A stretch of DNA of 64,000 nt, taken from NCBI GenBank assembly GCA_944319915.1, contig CALUEY010000006.1:1-64000 (forward strand), given 5' to 3'. Position 1 is the first letter of the stretch, and the number at the start of each line of letters is the position of its first letter. The stretch comes from an uncultured Prevotella sp. GTDB lineage: Bacteria; Bacteroidota; Bacteroidia; Bacteroidales; Bacteroidaceae. Positions 51,354 to 62,435 of the stretch are shown here, piece after piece. The notes under the pieces were generated by a model, which saw only the letters and a list, made by a program, of their open reading frames with translations, searched no databases and had not been told where the DNA came from. The position numbers were made by a program, and so were the translations under genes.

Positions 51354-53747
51354 ATGAAAGAACTTAAACTCACAAGAAAGTCAATATGGATGTTATTGCT
51401 TTCGTGCTTTATGTTCCCATCGTGTCAGGATTTGGACGAGTACTATGAGCAGTCCTCAGAATTGAGCGGCTCCGGTTCCATATACCAAACGCTGGCAAAC
51501 GAGGGCAACTATAGCATTTTCCTCAAAGGCGCCGAGATTGCCGACTACAAGCCGATACTTGACGGCAAGTCAATCCTCACGGTGATGGCCCCGGACAATG
51601 ATGCCATGACGCAGTACCTGCAAGAGAACTACGGCACCACCGACATCACCACGCTCGACCCCGCCGAGGTAAGCAAGCTCATTGGCTTCCACATCCTCTA
51701 CTATTCGTTCGACAAGGACAAACTGGTGAACTTCCGCCCTGAAGAGGGTGACGGCGCCACCGACGAGGAGCTCAACATGAACGCCGGCCTATACTACAAG
51801 TTCCGCACGCGCAGCCAGGACGCCATCACCACGGCATACGACTCCACGCGCCGCCGCAACGTGCAGGTGTACCACAACGAGCGGATGCTGCCCGTGTTCT
51901 CGCACCGAATGTTCCAGACCAAGCTGATAGACGCCAAGGAGAACTACGAGTACTTCTACCCCGAGACGGGCTGGACGGGCGACGGGGGCTTCAACGTGGC
52001 CAACGCCAACGTGACGCAGTACGAGCAGGTGGCCCGCAACGGATATATATACAAGGTAGACCGCGTGCTCAAGCCGCTCGAAACCATCTACCAGGAGATG
52101 AAGAAGGCAGGCAAGTACAGCATACTGCTCCACCAGTTCGACATAAACGAGGTTTATTCCTACGACAGCATACAAACCCGCGAGCTGCAAACGAGCGACT
52201 CGCTCTTCCACCACTATCACAACGCGCCGCTTGTGAACGTTGACAGCGAGTGGGGCGACGTGATGGACTACACGCAGATGAGCGCCTTGTCGTCTTTTGG
52301 CTACACAGTGTTCGCGCCCACCGACCAAGCCATCCAGAACTTCTACAACGAGTACTTCCAGTACGGCGGATGGACATGGGACGAGATACGCGGCGACTCC
52401 GCCCTCATGACCGACATACTGCAGAGCAGCGTGGCCAGCAGCAAAACAAACAACTCCATCATCTTCCCCGGCGAGATAAAGAACGGAACCGCGCTCAACG
52501 CCTACGGCGAGATAATAAGCATCGACCCCGACGGAGTGCCGCAGGCAGACCGCATAGTGTGCTCCAACGGTCTGCTCTACGGCTGCGACGAGTTCACGCC
52601 GTCGGCCAAGTACCGCGCCGTAACAGGCCCGGCCTACCAGTACAAGGACTACAGCAACTTCCGCCTGATGATGAACGCCTCCGGCATGGAGACCACGCTT
52701 ACGTCTAACGCCGTGAGGTTCACCATGCTCTTCCCAAGCAACGAGCAGCTCTACACCAAAGCCGGCATAGAGCTTGTGGGCGGCCAGCTGGTGTCGTCGG
52801 CATCGCCAAACGGCATGGGCGGCGGCGCGCAGACGGCCTACGTAAACGGCCACGTGGCCAACCCCGTGGACGGAAACACCCAGCTGCCCGAGACCGGCAA
52901 CAAGGTAATCCCCACCATGACCACCGACTTCAAGCTCTACTGGTACATAAAGGACGGCAAGATAACCAACAGCATACTGCACAACAACAGGCTGAAGTAT
53001 GCAGCCAACACCGTAACCGACAACCAGATATGGACCACGTTCGAGCCACTGACCTACCTCGGCGACCCCAATGGCTGGACCAACGGCCACGCCTATACTT
53101 ACGAAGGCCTGCTCTTCCCCGGCGACTACAGCGCCGTGAACGACAGCAGGATGGTACGCCTTATGAACAGCCAACGTTCAGATGCGAGCACCGAGTTCTT
53201 TGGGTGGATTAACCTGCTCGTCACCGCCAGTATTGTTGACCAAATAAGTGGTTCAATGAGCACCTCATTCACCAAGGGGGAAACCAGCCATCTCATGCTC
53301 ATCCCAACCACACAAGTACTCGAGAACGCAATCATCGAGGGCAGGATACCGGGCATAACGGCCAACGGCGCAGTGGCAGGCTCAGCCGCATTCTTCGACA
53401 ATGTGGAGATAACCGACGCCAACGCACTGACCGAATACCTCAAGCTATACTTCGTGCCGCTGTCCTCCGCCCCAATAACCAACTACCCGTACATCGGCTG
53501 GGGCGAGAACACGGCCGAGGTTGGCGGACTGCCCACGCTGCAGCAGGAAACCACCCTGGAGGGTGGCTCATACGTAATCACCTCTACCAACATGAACGTC
53601 TACGACGATGGCACTGCCCTCTATGTGGCCATCATCGACCGCAACACCGGCATCGACGGCAAGCGCGTCAAGGTGTCGGGCGCTTACGACTACTTCCCGT
53701 TCGTGTTTGAGGACGGCCCGGCTCACTTCATCGAGGATGTCTTCTGA
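51354..53747 (+). CDS. FAS1 (fasciclin) domain surface lipoprotein, first gene of the locus
   Basis: 797 residues with a type II signal peptide ending FPSCQ (lipobox, C24). Two or more FAS1-type domains are suggested by the repeated pattern of an opening helix, a TVMAPDND- or TVFAPTDQ-type H1 motif (SILTVMAPDNDAMTQYL at about 70; YTVFAPTDQAIQNFY at about 315) and GFHILYYSF. A further region (MLFPSNEQLY) may be a third. FAS1 domains usually mediate adhesion or ligand binding. It precedes SusC by 48 nt and is probably co-transcribed. Confidence 0.8.
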   Translation: MKELKLTRKSIWMLLLSCFMFPSCQDLDEYYEQSSELSGSGSIYQTLANEGNYSIFLKGAEIADYKPILDGKSILTVMAPDNDAMTQYLQENYGTTDITTLDPAEVSKLIGFHILYYSFDKDKLVNFRPEEGDGATDEELNMNAGLYYKFRTRSQDAITTAYDSTRRRNVQVYHNERMLPVFSHRMFQTKLIDAKENYEYFYPETGWTGDGGFNVANANVTQYEQVARNGYIYKVDRVLKPLETIYQEMKKAGKYSILLHQFDINEVYSYDSIQTRELQTSDSLFHHYHNAPLVNVDSEWGDVMDYTQMSALSSFGYTVFAPTDQAIQNFYNEYFQYGGWTWDEIRGDSALMTDILQSSVASSKTNNSIIFPGEIKNGTALNAYGEIISIDPDGVPQADRIVCSNGLLYGCDEFTPSAKYRAVTGPAYQYKDYSNFRLMMNASGMETTLTSNAVRFTMLFPSNEQLYTKAGIELVGGQLVSSASPNGMGGGAQTAYVNGHVANPVDGNTQLPETGNKVIPTMTTDFKLYWYIKDGKITNSILHNNRLKYAANTVTDNQIWTTFEPLTYLGDPNGWTNGHAYTYEGLLFPGDYSAVNDSRMVRLMNSQRSDASTEFFGWINLLVTASIVDQISGSMSTSFTKGETSHLMLIPTTQVLENAIIEGRIPGITANGAVAGSAAFFDNVEITDANALTEYLKLYFVPLSSAPITNYPYIGWGENTAEVGGLPTLQQETTLEGGSYVITSTNMNVYDDGTALYVAIIDRNTGIDGKRVKVSGAYDYFPFVFEDGPAHFIEDVF

Positions 53748-53795
53748 AGCTGCGCCTACACAACGGAAACACAATAACTCATCAAAGAAGACAAC

Positions 53796-56700
53796 ATGAA
53801 CAAGATAAGAAACATATTGGCAGTGTTGCTGCTGTGCTTGGTGCAGCAGGCAATGGCACAAAAAACGGTTTCGGGAACTGTTACCGAGGACTTCGGGGGC
53901 AGCGCCGAGCCGTGCATAGGCGTTAACGTGACGTTCCAGAACGCACAGAAACGTATCATCAGCGGTACGGTGACTGACTTCAACGGAAAATACTCAATAA
54001 AGGTGCCAGAGAACGAGAAAGGTCAGCTCACGCTCGTGTTCTCGTACATCGGCATGAAGTCGCAGTCGTTCAAGTACACCGGGCAGGCCACGATTAACGT
54101 GAAAATGGCCGGCAACGCCACCGAGATAAAGGAGGTAACGGTGCAGGGCAAGCGCGGCAGCCGCAACGAAATGGGCGTTACGCAGCGCCAGATGGCCTTC
54201 GCCACGCAGAAGATAAACATGGACGACCTCACCGCCGTGCAGCCCGTTACCTCAATCGAGGAGGCCCTGCAAGGCCAGCTCGGCGGCGTGGACATCCTCG
54301 CAGCCGGCGACCCGGGAGCAAAGAGCACCATCCGCATCCGCGGTACCGCCACGCTCAACTCCAACGCCGACCCGCTCATCGTGATCAACGGTGTGCCTTA
54401 CTCCACCGACATCGACGACAGCTTCGACTTCAACACGGCCAACCAGGAGGACTTCGCCCAGATGCTCAGCCTCAACCCCAACGACATAGAGAGCATCGAG
54501 GTACTGAAGGACGCTGCCTCAACAGCCGTATATGGCACCGGCGGAGCCAACGGTGTGCTGCTCATCACCACCAAGAAAGGCGCAATGGGCAAGACGCGCT
54601 TCTCGTTCTCCACGAAGAACTCGTGGAAGTTCGAGCCTGAGTCGATGCCCATGCTCAGCGGCAACGACTACGTGGCCTACATACAGGACGCCATCTGGAA
54701 CTCAGCCAACGCACAGGGCTTGAGCGGACAGACCGGCTTGCTCGAATACCTCTACGACACACCCGAAATAGGCTACAACCCCGACTGGCGCTACTTCGAC
54801 GAGTACAACCAGGACGTAGACTGGCTCTCGTACATCACCAAGAACGCCTTCACCACCGACAACAGCTTCTCGATGTCGGGCGGCGGCGAGAAAGCCACCT
54901 ACCGCTACTCACTCTCCTACCTCAGCGAGGGCGGAACAACCGAGGGAACGGGCCTCACCCGACTCAACACGAGCCTCGACGTGAACTACAGCTTCTCCGA
55001 CAAAATTTGGGTAGGCGCAGAGTACACTTACTCCGACTCAAAGAAGAAAGCACCGTGGAGCGAAAACCTGCGCGCCGAGGCAATGCGCAAGATGCCGAAC
55101 AAGAGTCCCTACTACATCGACGACGAAACTGGCGCAATGACCGGCACATACTTCACACGCCAGAACGAGGAAGAGTTCCAGGGCGCATTCAGCAGCAAGG
55201 CTGATGGTAGCAATGCCACGAACTTCCACCCGTTGATAATGGCCGAGGACAGCTACAACAACCTTCGCACTCGCGAACAGAAGATGACCGTAAGGGGTAG
55301 GTATTATCCTTTGAAGGAGCTACAGTTCAGCGGCTATGTATCAATGAAATACAAAACGCAGCGCACCGAGACGTTCCTCCCGCAACAGGCCATAGGAATA
55401 TCCACCGCAGTGGATGCTTCCGAAATCACAGAAGATGACCCCAACAAAGACCCAAGGACTTTCGCCAACCGCGCTGGCAACTCATACACCAACAACTTCT
55501 CGCTGCAAACCGAGATAAAGGGTATGTACACCAACTCGTGGAACGACAACATGCACCAATTCACCGCAACCGGCATCTGGCGCACATCGCAGAGCCGCAG
55601 CTCCACGTCGTCGTCCACCCGCTACAACGTAGGGTCGGCAAGCCTTGCCGACCCGGCATCGGGCAGCGGCATACTGCTTGAGCAAGGCTCCGGCACGTCG
55701 GAGGTGCGCAAGCTCTCGGGCATCGCCAGCGTTGTATACACACTGCTCGACCGTTACACCATCAACGGAACACTCAACTACGAGGGCAACTCGAGCATCA
55801 GCCGCGAGCACCGCTGGGGTCTCTTCCCATCGATTGGTGTATCTTGGCAGTTTGCCGATGAGCCATTCATGGAGTGGTCAAAGGATGTGCTCACCGAGTG
55901 GAAGTGGCGCGTTAGCTACGGCCAAAGCGGCAACACCCCATCTGGCACATCGCCTTACGTGGGAACATACGTATCTGAAGGTCTCTACATGACTGGCAAC
56001 GCCATCACGGCCAGTACCATGCAGCTCAACAACCTTAAGTGGGAGCGTTCGGCAGAGTGGAACCTCGGATTCGACTTCAACCTGTGGAACGGCAAGCTCA
56101 CCGGCTCTTTCGACTACTACAACAAGAAAACGACAGACTTGTTGCAAAAAGACTATGTAATTCCAAGCGACAACGGTTTCACAGACACTAAACTAAAGTT
56201 CTACAACGCCGGCTCGCTGCGCAACAAGGGCGTGGAGTTCCGTTTCGACTGGCAGGCCCTTAACCAAAAGGATTGGAAGCTGCGCTTCAACTTCAACGTG
56301 AGCCACAACGAGAACGAGATACTCAGTATGCCCGGCTATGCAGAGGAAAACTACACTCTCAAAAATGGCGAGTACGCAACACGCATCGTGAGCGGGGCAT
56401 CAGTAGGCTCTTACTTCGGCTACAAATACTTAGGCGTTTACCAGAACACTGAGGACACTTACGCAAAGGATGCCGAAGGCAACACCATGTACGACCTGCA
56501 AGGCAAGCCCATCATAATGTCGAACGGCACATACCGCTGCTACCCCGGCGACGCCAAGTATGAGGACATAAACAAGGACGGCAAGATAGACAAGAACGAC
56601 ATAGTTTACCTCGGCAACTACAACCCGCAGCTGCAAGGCGGCTTGGGCTTCAACCTGCGCTACAAGGACTGGAGCCTCACGGTGTTCATGCACTACCGCT

Positions 56701-57119
56701 TGGGCCAGAAAATCATCAACAAAGCAAGGATGGACGCAGAGTCGATGATAGGCAGCGACAACCAATCGACAGCCGTGCTGCGCCGCTGGCGCAACGAAGG
56801 CGACCAGACCGACATTCCCCGCGCCCTCTGGGGCTACGGACTCAACTACCTCGGCTCCGACCGCTTCGTGGAGGACTGCTCTTTCCTGCGCCTGAAGACC
56901 CTCTCGCTGAGCTACAACCTGCCGAAGAAGTTCTGCCAGAACCTCGGCCTCACCTCTGCCAACGTCTACATAACGGGCTACGACCTGCTTACATTCAGCG
57001 ACTACACCGGACAAGACCCGGAGGTGAACCTCCCATCGAAGGTAACAGACCTTGCTGAGGACAACTCTCAGACACCGCGCAGCCGCCGCGTGGCAATGGG
57101 CGTAACCATCAACTTCTAA
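53796..57119 (+). CDS. SusC/RagA-family TonB-linked outer-membrane transporter
   Basis: 1107 residues. Signal peptide (MNKIRNILAVLLLCLVQQAM), a carboxypeptidase-D-like domain (SGTVTDFNGKYSIKVPENE), a plug with EVTVQG, GQLGGVDILAAGDPGAKSTI and IRIRGTATLN, LIVINGVPYSTDID and VLKDAASTAVYGTGGANGVL, then the 22-strand barrel ending RRVAMGVTINF. It imports a ligand with TonB energy and pairs with the SusD lipoprotein 16 nt downstream. Confidence 0.95.
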   Translation: MNKIRNILAVLLLCLVQQAMAQKTVSGTVTEDFGGSAEPCIGVNVTFQNAQKRIISGTVTDFNGKYSIKVPENEKGQLTLVFSYIGMKSQSFKYTGQATINVKMAGNATEIKEVTVQGKRGSRNEMGVTQRQMAFATQKINMDDLTAVQPVTSIEEALQGQLGGVDILAAGDPGAKSTIRIRGTATLNSNADPLIVINGVPYSTDIDDSFDFNTANQEDFAQMLSLNPNDIESIEVLKDAASTAVYGTGGANGVLLITTKKGAMGKTRFSFSTKNSWKFEPESMPMLSGNDYVAYIQDAIWNSANAQGLSGQTGLLEYLYDTPEIGYNPDWRYFDEYNQDVDWLSYITKNAFTTDNSFSMSGGGEKATYRYSLSYLSEGGTTEGTGLTRLNTSLDVNYSFSDKIWVGAEYTYSDSKKKAPWSENLRAEAMRKMPNKSPYYIDDETGAMTGTYFTRQNEEEFQGAFSSKADGSNATNFHPLIMAEDSYNNLRTREQKMTVRGRYYPLKELQFSGYVSMKYKTQRTETFLPQQAIGISTAVDASEITEDDPNKDPRTFANRAGNSYTNNFSLQTEIKGMYTNSWNDNMHQFTATGIWRTSQSRSSTSSSTRYNVGSASLADPASGSGILLEQGSGTSEVRKLSGIASVVYTLLDRYTINGTLNYEGNSSISREHRWGLFPSIGVSWQFADEPFMEWSKDVLTEWKWRVSYGQSGNTPSGTSPYVGTYVSEGLYMTGNAITASTMQLNNLKWERSAEWNLGFDFNLWNGKLTGSFDYYNKKTTDLLQKDYVIPSDNGFTDTKLKFYNAGSLRNKGVEFRFDWQALNQKDWKLRFNFNVSHNENEILSMPGYAEENYTLKNGEYATRIVSGASVGSYFGYKYLGVYQNTEDTYAKDAEGNTMYDLQGKPIIMSNGTYRCYPGDAKYEDINKDGKIDKNDIVYLGNYNPQLQGGLGFNLRYKDWSLTVFMHYRLGQKIINKARMDAESMIGSDNQSTAVLRRWRNEGDQTDIPRALWGYGLNYLGSDRFVEDCSFLRLKTLSLSYNLPKKFCQNLGLTSANVYITGYDLLTFSDYTGQDPEVNLPSKVTDLAEDNSQTPRSRRVAMGVTINF

Positions 57120-57135
57120 AAAACCACCTACGAGT

Positions 57136-58701
57136 ATGAAAAGTTTTAAGACCATCATAATAGCAACAGCCGCCGCGATGAGCCTCACGGCCTGCAACGA
57201 CTATCTCGACATCATGCCCGAGAACTCGCTCCCGACGGAAAACATGTGGACGAAGAAGAGCGACGTGGAATCTGCCCTTTTCGCCGGCTACTACCACCTG
57301 CGCTCTTCAATCACGAGCCATCTCATCCCGCTGGGAGAGCTTAGGGCCGGATGCGTTAGGAGGTACAGCCCCAACGACCTCGACAAGTTGGAGATAAAGC
57401 CCACGAGCGGCGACTTCACTGACTGGAACATCTTCTACAAAATAATCGCCGATGCCAATGGCGTGATAGCCAACGCAAGCAAGGCGCGGGGCAACGACGC
57501 CACCTACACCGAGGAGGAAATGAACTCACACCTCTGCGAGGCTTACTTCCTGCGCGCCCTGTCTTACTTCTACCTTGTGCGCAACTGGCGCGACGTGCCT
57601 CTGCGCCTCACGCCAGTCGAGAGCGACGACTCTGAGCTTTACCTCACGCAAAGCCCCGAGGCAGAAGTCATAGCACAGATAAAGAAAGACCTGCAGAGGG
57701 CCATAGAGCTTGGCGCCGCCAAGGAAACTTTCGACACAACATGGGAGACCAAGGGCCGCGCCACCATCTGGGCCATCTACGCCTTGATGGCCGACGTGTG
57801 CATGTGGAACCAAGAGTTCGACGAGGCCATACGCTATGCCGACATGATACTTGAAAGCAACTCGCCATACGCCCCGCGCTTCATGGCCACTGCATCGCAC
57901 GCAAGCTGGTTCACCATCTTCAACCCCGGCAACAGCGAAGAGTCAATCTTCGAACTGCAGTACTCGGCCAACATGACCGACGGAACAAGCTACCAAACCA
58001 ACGACCTGCCGGAGCTGTTCTACAACGACAACACAACGACCTACCTGCTGTCGCCCACACTGACCACAGAGCTTAACCAGGACGCTTACGACATTCAATC
58101 GTCCTCCCAGGGCGTATTTGACCCTGACAAGTACGTCCGCACACGCTACGGCAGCTACGTTGGCCAGGAGAACTCCGACATAGGCTACGTGTGGAAATAC
58201 CTCGGGGGAACCACAACCACCGAGCCACGCACCACACAGTACTATGACCCCAACTTCATCATATACCGCGTGTCGGAGGTGATGCTCATGAAAGCCGAGG
58301 CACTTGTGATGAGGCAGATGGGCCAGAACATAGAAGACAACACAGCAGCGCTGGCCATCGTGAACCAAATACGCACCCGCACAAACCTGCAAGCTGCAAC
58401 GGCAGGCCCCACTTCGGGGCTGTCGGAGATACTGCAGGCCATCGTCCACGAGAACATACACGAGTTCATCGGCGAAGGGCGCGCTTGGTATGACCTGCTC
58501 CGCGTAGCTCGATACAAAGACCCAACCGGTGCCGTAAACTTCGCCAATGAGTTCCTCATCAACAACGTGGTGAGCTACAACTTGGCAGCAAGCGACCGAG
58601 CACGCTCAGTGCTGCTCGATGAGGACGCATGGTACCTGCCTGTGAGTGCAGACCAAATACAGCTTAACGACAAGCTCAAACAAAACCCATATTACGAATA
58701 A
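57136..58701 (+). CDS. SusD/RagB-family lipoprotein
   Basis: 521 residues, lipobox LTAC (MKSFKTIIIATAAAMSLTAC), then NDYLDIMPENSLPTENMW, the usual SusD start. TPR-like helices (ITSHLIPLGELRAG, EAYFLRALSYFYLVRNWRDVP) and the C-terminal SusD block (EFIGEGRAWYDLLRVARYKDP) are present. It forms the ligand-binding lid of the SusC transporter. Confidence 0.95.
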   Translation: MKSFKTIIIATAAAMSLTACNDYLDIMPENSLPTENMWTKKSDVESALFAGYYHLRSSITSHLIPLGELRAGCVRRYSPNDLDKLEIKPTSGDFTDWNIFYKIIADANGVIANASKARGNDATYTEEEMNSHLCEAYFLRALSYFYLVRNWRDVPLRLTPVESDDSELYLTQSPEAEVIAQIKKDLQRAIELGAAKETFDTTWETKGRATIWAIYALMADVCMWNQEFDEAIRYADMILESNSPYAPRFMATASHASWFTIFNPGNSEESIFELQYSANMTDGTSYQTNDLPELFYNDNTTTYLLSPTLTTELNQDAYDIQSSSQGVFDPDKYVRTRYGSYVGQENSDIGYVWKYLGGTTTTEPRTTQYYDPNFIIYRVSEVMLMKAEALVMRQMGQNIEDNTAALAIVNQIRTRTNLQAATAGPTSGLSEILQAIVHENIHEFIGEGRAWYDLLRVARYKDPTGAVNFANEFLINNVVSYNLAASDRARSVLLDEDAWYLPVSADQIQLNDKLKQNPYYE

Positions 58702-58719
58702 CATTAACCACGACACAAC

Positions 58720-60528
58720 ATGAAAAAAATATTTGCAACATTAACAGCGTTAGCGGCGCTCATCGTGGGATGTACAGACCCAAACGAGGGTGAGCTGTTC
58801 GTGCAGCCTACGAACATCGAGAACGAGATGTCAATGACTACCATAATGGAAAGGTCGCCGGAGACATACTCCTTATGGATTGACTTGCTAAAATACACCA
58901 ACTACTACAACGCGCTGAAGGACGCCAACGCAAATGCACTGGTGTTCGCTCCCAACAACGAGGCCATTCAGCGATTCCTCGCCGAACGTGGATTGTCAGA
59001 TGTAGAGGAGCTTGACTTAAACTACGCACGTGAAGTGGTGCAAAACCACATCATTGACTATACATCGGTGGACAAGCCTGACGTGGTGACTGATTCAAGC
59101 CTCGTGGAAAAGGCGAGTGGCGGACAATACATAACAACTCAAAACCTGTTCAACCAATACATCACACTCACCTATGGTTACAAGGAAACAGACGTAGACG
59201 ATGACGAGCGCACCGACCAGATATTCAGCCCCGACAGCATCTTCATCAACAACCAGGCAAAGCTGGGCCGCTTCACGGGGGCAGTGGGCACTAACGGAAC
59301 CATCTACATGATGGACGACGTTATTGTGCCTAACGCAGAGAACATCGTAGAAAAGCTACAGAGCCTCAGCGGAGAGGAGAATACGTTCAAAATATTTGCC
59401 GATGCCATAAAGGCAGACCCGGCAATCTACAAGATGGCCACCACCGAGCGCGACACCACGACCGGCATCGGCGGCGCACAAGTGATAACTGCCTATTCCT
59501 ACACCTGCTTCGCAGTGCCTGACCACGTTTTCCAGGCAGCAGGCATAAACGATGCTGACGGCCTAAAGCAGTGGCTGTTAAACAACAGCAACGGCGAGGA
59601 AGTTGACCCCGACACGGCACTCAACCACTATCTCAAGTACCACTTCCTGCCCACGCAGTACACAATGGACGAGATATTCAACTTCACCGACCCGACTGAG
59701 ACGCTGATTTACGACACGCAGTACACCGGGCAGGCCTTCATTGCCAACCTCATCAACAACAGGCGCACCATAAACACCAACATACCCGTGGTGCGCAGCG
59801 ACATCGAGGCAAGCAACGGACTCATCACCAAGGTGGGCGGCATAATGCCAGTTTACCACCCCACACCCGTGAACGTAAGATGGGACTTCCTCAACAGCGC
59901 CGACATCATAACCATGGTGAACAACTGGGGTGCCGCAAACGCTTACGGAAACATATTTACCAGCGCACTCACAAACCAGGAGCGACAGTTCGACCTCAGC
60001 GAGGAGCGCTACGATGGCGACTACGGCACGCCAACGTCGTTCACATACGAGCTTACCGAGACTTCGGCCTCAACGCGCAACTACCGCCGCATAGGCTTCA
60101 TGAAGGAGGCTTACCAGAGCGCAGCCAACACCACCACGCCGCGACACGGTGGCTACATGAACAACTACCTCGTGCTCAACCTCGGCTTCGCCGGATGGGT
60201 AGAGTTCACCACTCCCACCATCATAGCCGGCAAGTACAGGGTGGTGCTCCACTACATCAAGGATCCACAGCTCACAAGCCTGTTCACCTCAGGCACGCTC
60301 GTGCAGTTCAACATCGACGGCGAAGACTACCAGACGCTGAACTACTTGTACAGAGGCATGACCTTACTGCCCCTCTACGGATCGGATGAAACAGAATTGT
60401 GGCGTGAAGTTGAGTTCGACGGTTCTGCAGTCCATAAGTTCCGCATCACAATGCGCGACGTGCAGGCAAAGAACCTGGCAAGCTACCACCTGCGCTTAGA
60501 CTACGTGGAGTTCATCCCCATCAACTAA
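58720..60528 (+). CDS. FAS1-domain lipoprotein, second in the locus
   Basis: 602 residues, lipobox IVGC (MKKIFATLTALAALIVGC), acidic start TDPNEGE. Two FAS1-type domains: about 45-205 (ALVFAPNNEAIQRFLAERG, VVQNHIIDYT, TIYMMDDVIVPNAEN) and about 210-380 (NTFKIFADAIKADPAIYKM, YTCFAVPDHVFQAAG). The last 200 residues are a beta-rich domain (FAGWVEFTTPTIIAGKYRV) similar to that of the next gene product. It follows SusD by 18 nt. Confidence 0.8.
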   Translation: MKKIFATLTALAALIVGCTDPNEGELFVQPTNIENEMSMTTIMERSPETYSLWIDLLKYTNYYNALKDANANALVFAPNNEAIQRFLAERGLSDVEELDLNYAREVVQNHIIDYTSVDKPDVVTDSSLVEKASGGQYITTQNLFNQYITLTYGYKETDVDDDERTDQIFSPDSIFINNQAKLGRFTGAVGTNGTIYMMDDVIVPNAENIVEKLQSLSGEENTFKIFADAIKADPAIYKMATTERDTTTGIGGAQVITAYSYTCFAVPDHVFQAAGINDADGLKQWLLNNSNGEEVDPDTALNHYLKYHFLPTQYTMDEIFNFTDPTETLIYDTQYTGQAFIANLINNRRTINTNIPVVRSDIEASNGLITKVGGIMPVYHPTPVNVRWDFLNSADIITMVNNWGAANAYGNIFTSALTNQERQFDLSEERYDGDYGTPTSFTYELTETSASTRNYRRIGFMKEAYQSAANTTTPRHGGYMNNYLVLNLGFAGWVEFTTPTIIAGKYRVVLHYIKDPQLTSLFTSGTLVQFNIDGEDYQTLNYLYRGMTLLPLYGSDETELWREVEFDGSAVHKFRITMRDVQAKNLASYHLRLDYVEFIPIN

Positions 60529-60573
60529 GCAACCAAAACGCGAGAAAACGACTAATCAATAAAAACGTTCGAC

Positions 60574-62424
60574 ATGAAAAGAATATATAAAGTATTACCG
60601 ATAGTGATCATGGGGTGCCTCACTGCCGCCTCGTGCTCGTCCGACTGGGACGACCACTACGACGAGTCGGGCATCAGCCTTGCCGAGGGCAGCGATGTGG
60701 TAATCTACAACGGCAGCGTGGCCGACTACATCGGCAGTGCCGCCGACCTGAACAAGATGGACGAGCTGTTCAAGCGCAACGGCATATACACAAGCACCAG
60801 GGCCGATGGCCAGTACACATTCATAGTGTGCGCCGACGACCGCTATGACGAAAGCAAGGTAACCGACGAGAAAGCCTTCGCAGAGCAGTGCGTGGCCGAC
60901 ATGGCCGTAAACCCATCGAAGCTCACCGACGGCTCTAACATCAACACCCGCTCGGGCAAGAGCGTGTGGGTGTATGACGGCGGCAAGCAGCTCGACGACT
61001 ACGCAATAACCAAGGTAGTGAAGACCACCAACGGATACATCTACTATGTAGACGGCACGATACCCGTGCGCCAGTCGGCCTACGAGCTGCTCAAGTCGCT
61101 CGGCGACGACTACTCGCGCTTCAAGGAGCTGGTTACATCATACGACTACCCATACTTCGACCGTGAGAACAGCCAGCCCATCGGAGTTACCGATGATGGC
61201 CGCACCATCTACGACTCGGTGATAGTCACCAAGAACACCCTCATGGATCGTTACGATGAAGACGGTACAGCCACGTGGAACATGAGGAGCGAGAGCTTCA
61301 CCACCACGATGTTCATCCCCAACAACACCCTCATCGACAACGCCGTCAAGGCCGCCATGGATAGCATTCCGCTCTGGCTCAACCGCGAGGCAACCGAAGC
61401 CGACCGCGAGAAGTTTGAGGAATGGATAGTGAAAGCCTGCTTCGCCGACAAGCGCCTTGATCCTTCGGCTGTGAGCGCAGGTGCTCCCGACTTCAAGTGC
61501 GTGGGGGGCTACAAGGAGATAGTGGACGAAACGTCCGACCTCACCACCTACGACGACGTGGAAGCAGCATGGTGGCGCCCGTCTGTGCAGACCGTTGACG
61601 CGGCCAACCCCGTTTCGCTGAGCAACGGCGTAGCCTACTACTGCACCAACTTCAAGATACCCAACCACATCGTAATCTACCGCGTGAAGTCGCGCTTTTA
61701 CGAGTTGTGGAATGCCATGGATAAAGAACCAGAACTAAAAAACACATACTTCCGTTGGACAAACTGGGTAGACCCATTAGTTGTCAACGACGCACAAGGG
61801 CAGTTCGACCTTGTGGCCAACACAGGTGGAACAGTTACCACAAACTCGCAATGGCCCAGCATCTTGTATAATGTGCTCACCGCCATCCCGAGCGAGTCGG
61901 CCATGGAGAACGGCGCAACGTGCAGCGTAGACTACGACGGGATAGTAGTCAGCAATGACAATAGAGTTCACGAGTGCCACCTGCCCGCAGGCGAGTACTA
62001 CCTGCGCATGGGCTTCAAGCACTCACTGCTCTACTCGCTGAGCATAGCGTTCAACGACCGCTGGCTCGTCAAGGACATGAACATGCACGCCACCGGCTCC
62101 GACTTCCACTTCGACCGCGGCGCGGCCAGCCCTGTGCCTCACTACGGCGAGGAGACCGGCGTGGCCTACCCCGAGGGCTTCGACGTAGACTACTGGCAGA
62201 AACTCAACGACAAGGCCATCGCCTACGACACCGACGGCTACACCGTGGGCGTGGTGACATTGGAGAAGTCAGGAAACTTCCACATCACCGTAGAGTCTAC
62301 CGACATGGCCCGCATCTACAAGGCAGCGCTCGATAGCGGCGCAGTGCTCAACCGCGACAAGAACAACGTGAACCAACTGATGATGTATCACTGGTGCCTG
62401 CGCCCCACTCACAATAACTATTAA
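60574..62424 (+). CDS. FAS1-like lipoprotein, third in the locus
   Basis: 616 residues, lipobox AASC (C21) and acidic start SSDWDDHYDES. The first domain has VVIYNGSVADYIGS and QYTFIVCADDRYDESK, close to FAS1; a second part (TTTMFIPNNTLIDNAVK) repeats the motif. The C-terminal 200 residues (HECHLPAGEYYLRMGFKHSLL, GNFHITVESTDMARI) look like a carbohydrate-binding beta-sandwich. Probably surface exposed and acting with the SusC/D pairs. Confidence 0.75.
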   Translation: MKRIYKVLPIVIMGCLTAASCSSDWDDHYDESGISLAEGSDVVIYNGSVADYIGSAADLNKMDELFKRNGIYTSTRADGQYTFIVCADDRYDESKVTDEKAFAEQCVADMAVNPSKLTDGSNINTRSGKSVWVYDGGKQLDDYAITKVVKTTNGYIYYVDGTIPVRQSAYELLKSLGDDYSRFKELVTSYDYPYFDRENSQPIGVTDDGRTIYDSVIVTKNTLMDRYDEDGTATWNMRSESFTTTMFIPNNTLIDNAVKAAMDSIPLWLNREATEADREKFEEWIVKACFADKRLDPSAVSAGAPDFKCVGGYKEIVDETSDLTTYDDVEAAWWRPSVQTVDAANPVSLSNGVAYYCTNFKIPNHIVIYRVKSRFYELWNAMDKEPELKNTYFRWTNWVDPLVVNDAQGQFDLVANTGGTVTTNSQWPSILYNVLTAIPSESAMENGATCSVDYDGIVVSNDNRVHECHLPAGEYYLRMGFKHSLLYSLSIAFNDRWLVKDMNMHATGSDFHFDRGAASPVPHYGEETGVAYPEGFDVDYWQKLNDKAIAYDTDGYTVGVVTLEKSGNFHITVESTDMARIYKAALDSGAVLNRDKNNVNQLMMYHWCLRPTHNNY

Positions 62425-62435
62425 CACCTAAGAAC